DNA of 13,492 bases from an uncultured Marinosulfonomonas sp. (lineage in GTDB: Bacteria > Pseudomonadota > Alphaproteobacteria > Rhodobacterales > Rhodobacteraceae), in NCBI GenBank assembly GCA_947311455.1, contig CAMZKY010000071.1, forward strand, positions 1-13,492, read 5' to 3'. The position numbers and the translations under genes are program-made. A model generated the notes under the pieces. That model did not search any database. It saw nothing but the letters and a program-made list of their open reading frames with translations, and was not told where the DNA came from. Below, piece by piece: positions 8,153 through 13,492 of this stretch. Position 1 is the stretch's first letter. Every line of letters starts with the position of its first letter.

Positions 8153-8604
8153 TTACATCTGTTGACAACGTGCATCAGGCAGGGAAAACAGGGCGCGGTG
8201 GCTCACCATGCCGTCAACCAATGATGCCATCACCCGCCCTAAAGCATCCGCATCAATATCCGGGCGCACCTCGCTTTTGGCGATAAGGTTTACCAACGCC
8301 GCGCTGTATTAATCGCCGATTCGATCAAAGAATTTGACCACCTCTTTTGTCACTATATCGGATTGCGAGCTTGGCCTCATGACCTCAAAAAACAGTAAAA
8401 TTTCACCGCGCACTTGTCCGAGGTGTCAATCACTTCCGAAAGCACGGCCAACAATTCATCCAATGCATTTACAGTAGTAAGCGGCACAAATCCCGCTTCC
8501 ATTTTTGGCAAAACCATCTCCATCAATGACGATGTCAGCTCCGCTTTGCTTTTGAAATAAAGGTAAAGCCTGCCTTTGGCCGAGGCGACCTTCGTGGCGA
8601 TATC
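8153..8604 (-). pseudogene. TetR/AcrR-family regulator, 5'-truncated and disrupted
   Basis: Minus-strand translation from 8604 gives DIATKVASAKGRLYLYFKSK, the end of a TetR DNA-binding domain (the usual form being IAxxAGVAKGTLYLYFKSK), then a helical ligand-binding domain. The first 25 or so residues of the family are missing, and the codons upstream are antisense to another gene remnant. The frame is lost near a run of six T on the minus strand (8387-8392 as A on plus): the reading ends CFLRS-stop, whereas one extra T would continue it as FFEVMRPSSQSDIV. That second frame then meets a TAA at 8311-8309, after which it reads YSAALVNLIAKSEVRPDIDA and so on, a normal TetR C-terminus, to a TAA at 8155-8153. 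Three separate lesions show it is dead. The 125 bases between it and lysA hold nothing recognisable. Confidence 0.75.
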
Positions 8605-8871
8605 TGGCTGCATTCGCCAACTATATTTGATCGTGCACTTGGTGTTGAAATCACCCAACTGATCAGCACAAGTGGCGCTGCTTTCCTAGAAGCAATGTTT
8701 TACCATACCGGCACAAAAACCCTAATTTTTACCAATTTTTTTGAAAACGTACCGACAAAAGATTTCCCAATCTGGTCCCGACCGTTCGCACATCTTTTGG
8801 GGATCCTTGCGCCAGACGCATTGTATTTGCCCATGGCAATTGGGTTAAGAACAACGCAAAAAACTTCCTAA
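8599..8871 (+). pseudogene. probable DUF4336 protein remnant, deleted at the 5' end and internally
   Basis: The plus strand is open through 8871 in one frame and reads GDIWLHSPTIFD at 8596-8631. Later segments read FLEAMFYHTGTKTLIFTNFF (about 8683-8742) and FPIWSRPFAHLLGILAPDA (about 8764-8820), ending at a TAA at 8869-8871. From memory of the family, DUF4336 proteins carry a LWLHSP-like strand near the N-terminus and an EVVFFHxxSRTLIxTDLIxN-like segment about 100 residues later; here the two are only some 20 residues apart. The start is gone, the middle is missing, and the end does not look like a normal C-terminus. It has no start codon of its own in a sensible place. Upstream it overlaps the TetR remnant on the other strand. 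It converges with the lipoprotein gene, 20 bases apart. Confidence 0.6.
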
Positions 8872-8891
8872 GACACGCATTTCATTGGCTT

Positions 8892-9068
8892 TTATAGGCC
8901 GATGCTCACATTAACCGGCCCCACTTGCGTGCCAACGGAAACCGACGGGCTAACCCCGCTTGGAGTGATTGACACGCCCGCATTGATCGACGGGCGGATT
9001 GGTGCCCCCGCAGCGCCACAAGCGGCCAAAATCAGGGCGGCACAGGTTAAAACAACAACATTCTTCAA
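8892..9068 (-). CDS. small LptM-like lipoprotein between argH and lysA
   Basis: A 58-codon gene starting on TTG (9068-9066), whose TTGA overlaps the argH TGA, and ending at a TAA at 8894-8892. The product begins with Lys-Asn, a hydrophobic stretch and a lipobox LAAC (residues 14-17), so it should be cleaved before Cys17, lipid-modified and kept in the envelope as a 42-residue lipopeptide. The mature part starts CGAAGAPIRP and continues with alternating Val/Ser/Gly-rich sequence (GVSITPSGVSPSVSVGTQVG) likely to form short strands. The start motif C-G-x-x-G-x-P/L recalls LptM (CGLKGPLYFP in E. coli), a helper of LptDE maturation encoded near lysA or dapF in gammaproteobacteria. No upstream ATG exists in frame before the argH stop, so TTG with coupled translation is the likely start. 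LptM function here is inference. Confidence 0.8.
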   Translation of the reverse strand: MKNVVVLTCAALILAACGAAGAPIRPSINAGVSITPSGVSPSVSVGTQVGPVNVSIGL

Positions 9069-10471
9069 TTCAGCACCTCATTCCAATAGACAATCTGTTT
9101 ACGCACTTGATCCGGCGCAGTTCCACCGAAACTGGTGCGGCTGGCAACGGAATTATGCACACCAAGCACGTCAAACACTCTTTGGGTGATGTCACCATGC
9201 ACCGATTGCATATCATCTAACGTCAATTCCGGCAAATCACAGCCCTTACTCTCGGCCATGGCCACCAGTGATCCGGTGATATGGTGCGCATCGCGAAATG
9301 GTAGGCCCAGTTCTCGCACCAGCCAATCGGCCAAATCCGTTGCGGTGGAAAATCCCGAGGCCGCTGCCACTTCCAACACGTCGGTATTCGCGGTTAAATC
9401 CGATACCATGCCTGTCATCGCGGCCAAGGCCAGCATCAGGCTATCGGCGGCGTCAAACACCTGTTCTTTGTCTTCTTGCATGTCTTTGGAATATGTTAAC
9501 GGCAAGCCCTTCATCACTGTAAACAGCCCCACCATCGCCCCCATAATCCGGCCGATTTTGGCGCGGATCAATTCGGCAGCATCCGGGTTTTTCTTTTGCG
9601 GCATGATGGATGAACCCGTTGAAAACCGATCTGAAAGCGCCACAAACCGGAATTGCGCCGATGACCAGATCACCAATTCTTCGGCAAAACGCGAAAGATG
9701 CATCGCGCAAATGCTGCTCGCGGCCAGAAACTCCAGCGCGAAATCGCGGTCTGCGGTGGTATCCAGAGAATTGCGTGTCGGGCCATCAAACCCAAGGGTT
9801 TGTGCCGTCATGTGGCGATCAATCGGAAAGGATGTTCCCGCCAGTGCCGCCGCCCCTAGGGGGCATAGATTCATCCGTTTGCGCGCATCCTGAAACCGCG
9901 ACAAATCACGGCCCAGCATTTCAACATAGGCCATCATATGATGGCCCCATGTGACAGGCTGTGCCACTTGCAAATGGGTAAAGCCGGGCATCACCCAATC
10001 GGCCCCTGCCTCGGCTTGCACCAGCAGCGCTTTCATCAGGGCCTGAATGCCCTCAATCGCCGCATCTGTTTGATTTCTAACCCACATTCTGAAATCCAGC
10101 GCCACCTGATCATTGCGCGACCGCGCCGTATGCAAGCGCCCTGCAGGTTCGCCAATCAGGTCTTTCAGGCGCGATTCCACATTCATGTGGATGTCTTCCA
10201 ACGCGGTCGAGAATTCAAAATCACCACCGTCGATCTCTGACAAAATCGTGAGAAGCCCTTCCCTAATCACCGCGGCATCGTTATCTGTGATGATACCCGT
10301 TGCGGCCAGCATGGCGGCATGGGCGCGCGAGCCTTCGATGTCTTGTGCGGCCATGCGTTTGTCAAACCCGATCGAGGCATTGATTGCCTCCATAATCGCG
10401 TCCGGCCCTGCGGCGAAGCGCCCGCCCCACATGGTGTTGGCTTTGCTGGATTTCGAGTTACTATCGGTCAT
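9065..10471 (-). CDS. argH: argininosuccinate lyase
   Basis: A 468-residue fumarase/aspartase-superfamily enzyme that splits argininosuccinate into arginine and fumarate, the final step of arginine synthesis; active as a tetramer in the cytoplasm. The superfamily signature GSSIMPQKKNP is at residues 286-296, with the catalytic serine at 287. HTARSRND (114-121) and GFTHLQVAQP (162-171, His165) supply the other conserved active-site parts, and MWGGRF (14-19) is the usual N-terminal motif. The length is normal. The ATG at 10471 has AAGGG seven bases upstream. Its start lies only 21 bases from the start of the divergent thioredoxin gene, and its stop overlaps the TTG start of the lipoprotein gene. 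Confidence 0.97.
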   Translation of the reverse strand: MTDSNSKSSKANTMWGGRFAAGPDAIMEAINASIGFDKRMAAQDIEGSRAHAAMLAATGIITDNDAAVIREGLLTILSEIDGGDFEFSTALEDIHMNVESRLKDLIGEPAGRLHTARSRNDQVALDFRMWVRNQTDAAIEGIQALMKALLVQAEAGADWVMPGFTHLQVAQPVTWGHHMMAYVEMLGRDLSRFQDARKRMNLCPLGAAALAGTSFPIDRHMTAQTLGFDGPTRNSLDTTADRDFALEFLAASSICAMHLSRFAEELVIWSSAQFRFVALSDRFSTGSSIMPQKKNPDAAELIRAKIGRIMGAMVGLFTVMKGLPLTYSKDMQEDKEQVFDAADSLMLALAAMTGMVSDLTANTDVLEVAAASGFSTATDLADWLVRELGLPFRDAHHITGSLVAMAESKGCDLPELTLDDMQSVHGDITQRVFDVLGVHNSVASRTSFGGTAPDQVRKQIVYWNEVLN

Positions 10472-10492
10472 GTCTGGCCCTTGGAGGAATGA

Positions 10493-11050
10493 ATGAAAAT
10501 TCTAAAGTCTATCGCTCTATACGCGTCCCTTATGCTTGGTGCAAACGCTGCGTTTGCCGATACGACCGCATTAGAGGCAATGCGTGCAGGTTTGATGAAA
10601 AAACTGGTTTTTCATAGCGAACCAAAGCCCGTTTCAACCATTGCCTTTACCGATCCGCAAGGCGGGCAGAACCATTTGGCCGATTACAAGGGCCAATATA
10701 TCCTGCTGAATTTCTGGGCCACATGGTGTGCGCCGTGTCGTAAGGAAATGCCTTCACTAGAACGATTGCAAGTTAAACTGGGAAGTGATAATTTCAAGGT
10801 TGTTCCCATAGCCACAGGGCGCAACACCATTCCCGGGATCACGAAATTCTTTGAAAAGGCCGGGGTTGAACATTTGCCCGTGCTGCTGGATCCCAAAAGC
10901 ACGTTGGCACGGGATATGGGGGTTTTGGGCCTGCCGATTACAGTTATTCTTGATCCCGAAGGGCGTGAAATTGCCCGTCTGCGTGGGGATGCAGAGTGGG
11001 ATAGCGACAGCGCTTTGGCGACTTTCAAAGCCTTAACAGAATCTAAATAG
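10493..11050 (+). CDS. TlpA-like exported thiol-disulfide oxidoreductase
   Basis: A 185-residue thioredoxin-fold protein. Residues 1-22 form a signal peptide (KILK, then a hydrophobic core, ending AAFA before Asp23), so it acts in the periplasm. The active site is FWATWCAPCRKEMPSLE with Cys79 and Cys82. A later LGLPITVILDPEG supplies the cis-proline loop opposite the active site. The WCAPC motif, a charged residue after it and the insert around IPGITKFFEKAG are typical of TlpA/ResA/CcmG-type reductases, which keep apocytochrome c or other periplasmic thiols reduced; the exact client is not visible. GGAGGA at 10483-10488 sits four bases before the ATG. An overlapping ATG at 10489 is out of frame and soon stops. 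It is divergent from argH with a 21-base gap. Confidence 0.88.
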   Translation: MKILKSIALYASLMLGANAAFADTTALEAMRAGLMKKLVFHSEPKPVSTIAFTDPQGGQNHLADYKGQYILLNFWATWCAPCRKEMPSLERLQVKLGSDNFKVVPIATGRNTIPGITKFFEKAGVEHLPVLLDPKSTLARDMGVLGLPITVILDPEGREIARLRGDAEWDSDSALATFKALTESK

Positions 11051-11133
11051 CCATAAAACCTGTGCAAAAATCCGGTTTTGGCTGTTAACCGCAAAATTAC
11101 CTATATGAATAAGGGTTTTTTGACGATTTCGCG

Positions 11134-11175
11134 GTATGGCAAGTGTATGGCAAGTGTATGGCAAGCGTATGGCAA
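11134..11175 (+). repeat. array 2: four copies of GTATGGCAA at 11-bp spacing
   Basis: GTATGGCAA starts at 11134, 11145, 11156 and 11167, with linkers GT, GT, GC. It repeats array 1 (101-142) in inverted orientation. The last linker (GC) and the A-rich flank after the last copy (AAATCCGG here, AATCGG there) are also alike. The array points toward the EAL gene, ending 142 bases before its ATG. No other exact copy of the 9-mer was seen in the window on either strand. Confidence 0.9.
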
Positions 11176-11220
11176 AAATCCGGACAATCCGCGGTTAACG
11201 ATGCGCACGCATCCATTGGG

Positions 11221-11242
11221 CAAACCCAAATCAAACCCGAAT
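11221..11242 (+). repeat. tandem pair of an 11-mer, CAAACCCAAAT / CAAACCCGAAT
   Basis: Two adjacent 11-base units differ at one position. They lie 45 bases after array 2 and 75 bases before the EAL start codon, and share the 11-bp period but not the sequence of the array. Confidence 0.6.
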
Positions 11243-11317
11243 AGATACAATTCGAACATTCACAGCTTATTATGATTCTGTAGTCACAGTGCCTTTATCT
11301 GAAGATGGAGCCTGCTG

Positions 11318-12142
11318 ATGTCAAACCCCGACCACCCTGCAAACGGATTTAGCGACCCCCTAAGTTTAGCCGTTGAAAACCGTGACAATAATACGATGAA
11401 AATGGTTGAAAATGCGTTGGCCCGTAAAAATGTGATGCTGGCGTTTCAACCCGTTGTGCTGGCGTCAAATACCAAACGTGTTGCCTTTCACGAAGGGCTT
11501 ATCCGCGTGATGGATGAAACAGGGCGCATCATTCCGGCACGCGAATTTATCAATGTTGTTGAAACCACCGAAACAGGCCGGATCATTGATAGCCTCGCGC
11601 TTGAACTGGGATTGGCCGAACTGGCGTTGGAACCAACGCTGCGGCTATCCATCAATATGTCGGCGCGTTCCATCGGCTATAAACGCTGGATGCAAACGCT
11701 GGATCACGGGCTAAGCCTTGACCCGACAATCGCCGAGCGGCTTATCCTTGAAATCACTGAATCATCCGCCATGTTAATGCCCGAACTTGTGACATCCTTT
11801 ATGGAGGATTTGCAGGCGCGCGGAATTTCCTTTGCATTGGATGATTTTGGCGCAGGCTATACCGCTTTCCGGTTTTTGAAGGATTTCTATTTCGACATTA
11901 TCAAAATCGACGGGCAGTTCATTCGTGACATTTACAATAATCCGGATAATCAGGTTATGACCAAGGCGCTAGCCTCGATTGCGGTGCAATTTGAAATGTT
12001 TACCGTGGCCGAAAGCGTGGAATCGGCAGAAGACGCTGAATTTTTGCAATCAATCGGCATTGATTGTTTGCAAGGGTATTATTTCAGCGCCCCCGTTATC
12101 GACCCGGCTTGGCGCAATCAAAATCAAAAAGCGCGGGCCTGA
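11318..12142 (+). CDS. stand-alone EAL-domain protein (probable c-di-GMP phosphodiesterase)
   Basis: A 274-residue protein made almost entirely of one EAL domain (about 27-268), with no GGDEF, PAS, receiver or membrane part. The metal and substrate ligands of active c-di-GMP phosphodiesterases are present: Glu59 in the motif EGL (in place of EAL), Asn113 in INMS, Glu145 in LEITE, Asp175-Asp176 in LDDFGAGY, Lys196 in IKIDG, Glu232 and Glu235 in AESVE, and Gln252 in LQGYYF. It is therefore probably able to hydrolyse c-di-GMP, although loop 6 (DFGAGYTAFRFL) departs from the common DFGTGYSSL. GGAG lies about seven bases before the ATG. It precedes phaA on the same strand by 100 bases, which include a separate promoter and operator, so they need not share a transcript. 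It would lower c-di-GMP in the cytoplasm. Confidence 0.88.
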   Translation: MSNPDHPANGFSDPLSLAVENRDNNTMKMVENALARKNVMLAFQPVVLASNTKRVAFHEGLIRVMDETGRIIPAREFINVVETTETGRIIDSLALELGLAELALEPTLRLSINMSARSIGYKRWMQTLDHGLSLDPTIAERLILEITESSAMLMPELVTSFMEDLQARGISFALDDFGAGYTAFRFLKDFYFDIIKIDGQFIRDIYNNPDNQVMTKALASIAVQFEMFTVAESVESAEDAEFLQSIGIDCLQGYYFSAPVIDPAWRNQNQKARA

Positions 12143-12153
12143 ATTAAAAATAT

Positions 12154-12168
12154 TGCTGCAGTGCAGCA
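12154..12168. promoter_or_regulatory. PhaR-type operator upstream of phaA
   Basis: The palindrome TGCTGCA-G-TGCAGCA has perfect 7-base arms around one central base and contains CTGC-N3-GCAG, the form reported for PhaR sites in Paracoccus and Rhodobacter. It starts 89 bases before the phaA ATG and covers the place where a -35 box would stand relative to the TATAAT at 12187. PhaR represses polyester genes until polyhydroxybutyrate titrates it away. That it acts here is inferred from the site alone; no phaR gene is in the window. Confidence 0.7.
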
Positions 12169-12186
12169 CATCTCCTAAGGTGCTCC

Positions 12187-12192
12187 TATAAT
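12187..12192 (+). promoter_or_regulatory. -10 box of the phaA promoter
   Basis: A perfect TATAAT ends 50 bases before the phaA ATG. With a 17-base spacer the -35 position would be 12164-12169 (CAGCAC), a poor match to TTGACA that overlaps the PhaR-like palindrome. Either the promoter depends on an activator or the -35 is degenerate. Confidence 0.5.
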
Positions 12193-12242
12193 AATGCGCG
12201 TTTTAACCTGCGCGCCATTTTTCTTTGGGAGAGGAACTTAAA

Positions 12243-13418
12243 ATGACAGATATCGTAATCGCATCTGCGGCCCGCACCGCTGTGGGCAGCTTTGGCGGCG
12301 CATTCGCCAATACCAAAGCCCATGATTTGGGCGCAAGCGTTTTGGAAGCCGTGGTGGAACGCGCAGGCATCGACAAATCCGAAGTATCAGAAACCATTTT
12401 GGGCCAAGTGTTATCCGCGGGCCAAGGCCAAAACCCGGCGCGCCAAGCGCATATCAATGCAGGCCTGCCGATTGAATCCTCGGCTTGGGGGATCAATCAG
12501 GTGTGTGGTTCTGGTTTGCGTGCGGTTGCCCTGGGCGCACAACAAATCATGTTTGGTGATGCTAAAATTGTCGCGGCGGGCGGGCAAGAAAACATGAGCC
12601 TTTCCCCCCATGTGGCGCATCTGCGCACCGGCCATAAAATGGGGGATGTGAAATATATCGATTCGATGATCCGCGATGGATTATGGGATGCGTTTAACGG
12701 TTATCATATGGGCCAGACCGCCGAAAATGTTGCCGAAAAATGGCAAATTACCCGCGATATGCAGGATGAATTTGCCGTGGCCAGCCAAAACAAAGCCGAA
12801 GCCGCGCAAAAAGCAGGTAAATTTGTCGATGAAATCGTACCCTTTACGGTGAAAACCCGCCGTGGTGAAACCGTGGTCGATGCAGATGAATATATCCGCC
12901 ACGGTGCAACCCTTGCCAACATGCAAAAACTGCGCCCTGCCTTTGTTAAGGACGGCACGGTGACGGCGGCGAATGCCAGCGGCCTGAATGATGGCGCGGC
13001 GGGTGTTTTGCTGATGTCTGCCGACAACGCCGCCAAACGCGGCATCACACCGATGGCGCGGATTGCATCATTTGCCACCGTTGGTCTTGACCCGTCGGTT
13101 ATGGGTGCAGGCCCGATTTATGCCAGCCGCAAGGCGCTTGAAACTGCCGGTTGGAAAGCCTCTGATCTGGATCTGGTCGAAGCCAACGAAGCCTTTGCCG
13201 CCCAAGCCTGTGCGGTGAACAAAGATATGGATTGGGATCCTGCCATTGTAAACGTGAACGGCGGTGCGATTGCCATTGGCCACCCGATCGGCGCATCCGG
13301 TGCGCGGATCCTGAACACCCTGCTATTCGAGATGGTGCGCCGCGATACCAAAAAAGGTTTGGCAACTTTGTGTATCGGGGGCGGAATGGGTGTTGCGCTT
13401 TGTGTCGAACGCGGCTAA
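12243..13418 (+). CDS. phaA: acetyl-CoA C-acetyltransferase (biosynthetic thiolase, PhaA type)
   Basis: A 391-residue thiolase II, the standard length, that condenses two acetyl-CoA to acetoacetyl-CoA, the first step towards polyhydroxybutyrate. The nucleophilic cysteine is Cys88 in NQVCGSGLRAV. The catalytic histidine is His347 in GHPIGASGARI, and the second cysteine is Cys377 in LCIGGGMG; these match Cys89/His348/Cys378 of the Zoogloea enzyme with an offset of one. The ATG at 12243 is chosen over an in-frame TTG at 12225 because GAGAGGAA lies just before it and MTDIVIASAART is the normal N-terminus. The PhaR-type operator upstream and the likely next gene just past the window edge favour a phaAB operon over a role in fatty acid breakdown. 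Confidence 0.93.
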   Translation: MTDIVIASAARTAVGSFGGAFANTKAHDLGASVLEAVVERAGIDKSEVSETILGQVLSAGQGQNPARQAHINAGLPIESSAWGINQVCGSGLRAVALGAQQIMFGDAKIVAAGGQENMSLSPHVAHLRTGHKMGDVKYIDSMIRDGLWDAFNGYHMGQTAENVAEKWQITRDMQDEFAVASQNKAEAAQKAGKFVDEIVPFTVKTRRGETVVDADEYIRHGATLANMQKLRPAFVKDGTVTAANASGLNDGAAGVLLMSADNAAKRGITPMARIASFATVGLDPSVMGAGPIYASRKALETAGWKASDLDLVEANEAFAAQACAVNKDMDWDPAIVNVNGGAIAIGHPIGASGARILNTLLFEMVRRDTKKGLATLCIGGGMGVALCVERG

Positions 13419-13420
13419 AG

Positions 13421-13455
13421 AAATCCTGCGCGCAATATTATTACGCGCAGGATTT
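13421..13455 (+). terminator. strong hairpin after phaA
   Basis: Perfect 12-bp arms (AAATCCTGCGCG and its complement, 13421-13432 and 13444-13455) around an 11-base AT-rich loop begin three bases after the phaA stop. The right arm ends in TTT followed by ATCTG, so there is no proper T-run. It may be a leaky terminator or an RNA-stabilising element between phaA and the next gene. Confidence 0.6.
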
Positions 13456-13459
13456 ATCT

Positions 13460-13478
13460 GACGCACTTTAATTGCGTC
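13460..13478. other. second short hairpin after phaA
   Basis: GACGCA (13460-13465) and TGCGTC (13473-13478) can pair around a 7-base loop, without a following T-run. It is followed by GGAG at 13487-13490, which could be the ribosome-binding site of a gene starting just beyond the window, as expected for phaB. Confidence 0.45.
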
Positions 13479-13492
13479 GCCAAACTGGAGAA

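Larger units (their letters stand above)
11051..11317. other. intergenic region between the thioredoxin and EAL genes
   Basis: These 267 bases carry no believable gene. In order they hold a weak inverted repeat AAAACC/GGTTTT (11055-11060 and 11074-11079) without a T-run; the 11-bp repeat array at 11134-11175; a palindrome GATGCG-CA-CGCATC (11200-11213); a small hairpin TTGGG-caaa-CCCAA (11216-11229); and a tandem pair of 11-mers beginning CAAACCC (11221-11242). A TATGAT-like -10 is present at 11271-11276 but has no good -35 partner. The ribosome-binding GGAG for the EAL gene lies a few bases before its ATG. Confidence 0.5.

Noticed and set aside
8605..8658. ATG at 8658 as the start of the TetR-like reading frame
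   Set aside because: The 18 codons before DIATK are antisense to the DUF4336-like remnant and do not resemble a TetR N-terminus, so this is not a true start.
11055..11079. AAAACC/GGTTTT inverted repeat after the thioredoxin gene as a terminator
   Set aside because: The stem is only six mostly AT pairs with a 13-base loop, and no T-run follows.
101..11175. The two inverted arrays as ends of an 11-kb mobile or invertible element
   Set aside because: The interval holds conserved chromosomal genes in their usual neighbourhoods, with no recombinase or transposase, and the arrays sit at gene leaders. Regulatory or dispersed repeats explain them better.
11078..11275. A short plus-strand frame through array 2 giving a repeated YGKCMASVWQAYGK-like peptide
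   Set aside because: The 11-bp period is not a multiple of three, so the resemblance to a peptide repeat is accidental; there is no ribosome-binding site and no conserved domain.

Overview
The window looks like a chromosomal segment of a Rhodobacterales-type alphaproteobacterium. The support is a TIGR02302/DUF4175 protein (a family known only from alphaproteobacteria), an ftsE-ftsX-plsC operon beside an MJ0042-type zinc-ribbon gene, an argH - small lipoprotein - lysA order, and a CTGC-N3-GCAG (PhaR-type) operator in front of a polyhydroxybutyrate-type thiolase gene. Base composition is moderate (roughly half G+C by eye). The species cannot be named from this.

Layout. Bases 1-3145 (minus strand) form a tightly packed unit: ftsE, ftsX, an acyltransferase (plsC-like) and a PPOX-type flavoprotein, joined by overlapping or abutting stop and start codons. 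After a short spacer comes the first 27 codons of a histidine phosphatase that runs off the left edge. Bases 3297-4124 (plus) encode a zinc-ribbon protein with one C-terminal membrane segment, divergent from ftsE. Bases 4146-10471 (minus) hold, in transcription order, argH, a 58-residue lipoprotein that starts on TTG inside the argH stop codon, a stretch of dead genes, lysA, and the large TIGR02302 membrane protein. Bases 10493-13418 (plus) carry an exported TlpA-like thioredoxin, a stand-alone EAL-domain protein and an acetyl-CoA acetyltransferase (phaA type), followed by two hairpins and a ribosome-binding-like GGAG at the right edge, where phaB would be expected.

Most genes are housekeeping: cell division and peptidoglycan remodelling (FtsEX), phospholipid synthesis, arginine and lysine/diaminopimelate synthesis, periplasmic thiol chemistry, c-di-GMP turnover and polyester precursor synthesis. 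No phage, insertion sequence, CRISPR array or RNA gene was seen.

The less ordinary content is as follows. (i) Two nearly identical arrays, each with four copies of a 9-mer GTATGGCAA at exact 11-bp spacing, lie 11 kb apart in inverted orientation; each points toward the gene downstream of it. (ii) Between the lipoprotein gene and lysA lies a pair of divergently oriented pseudogenes (a TetR regulator and a probable DUF4336 protein) whose 5' ends appear to have been removed by one deletion, with the join at the palindrome GATATC. (iii) The unlisted-size lipoprotein resembles LptM in its post-cysteine motif and its genomic neighbours. (iv) A perfect PhaR-like palindrome sits where the -35 box of the phaA promoter should be. 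I see no convincing wholly new multi-gene system.
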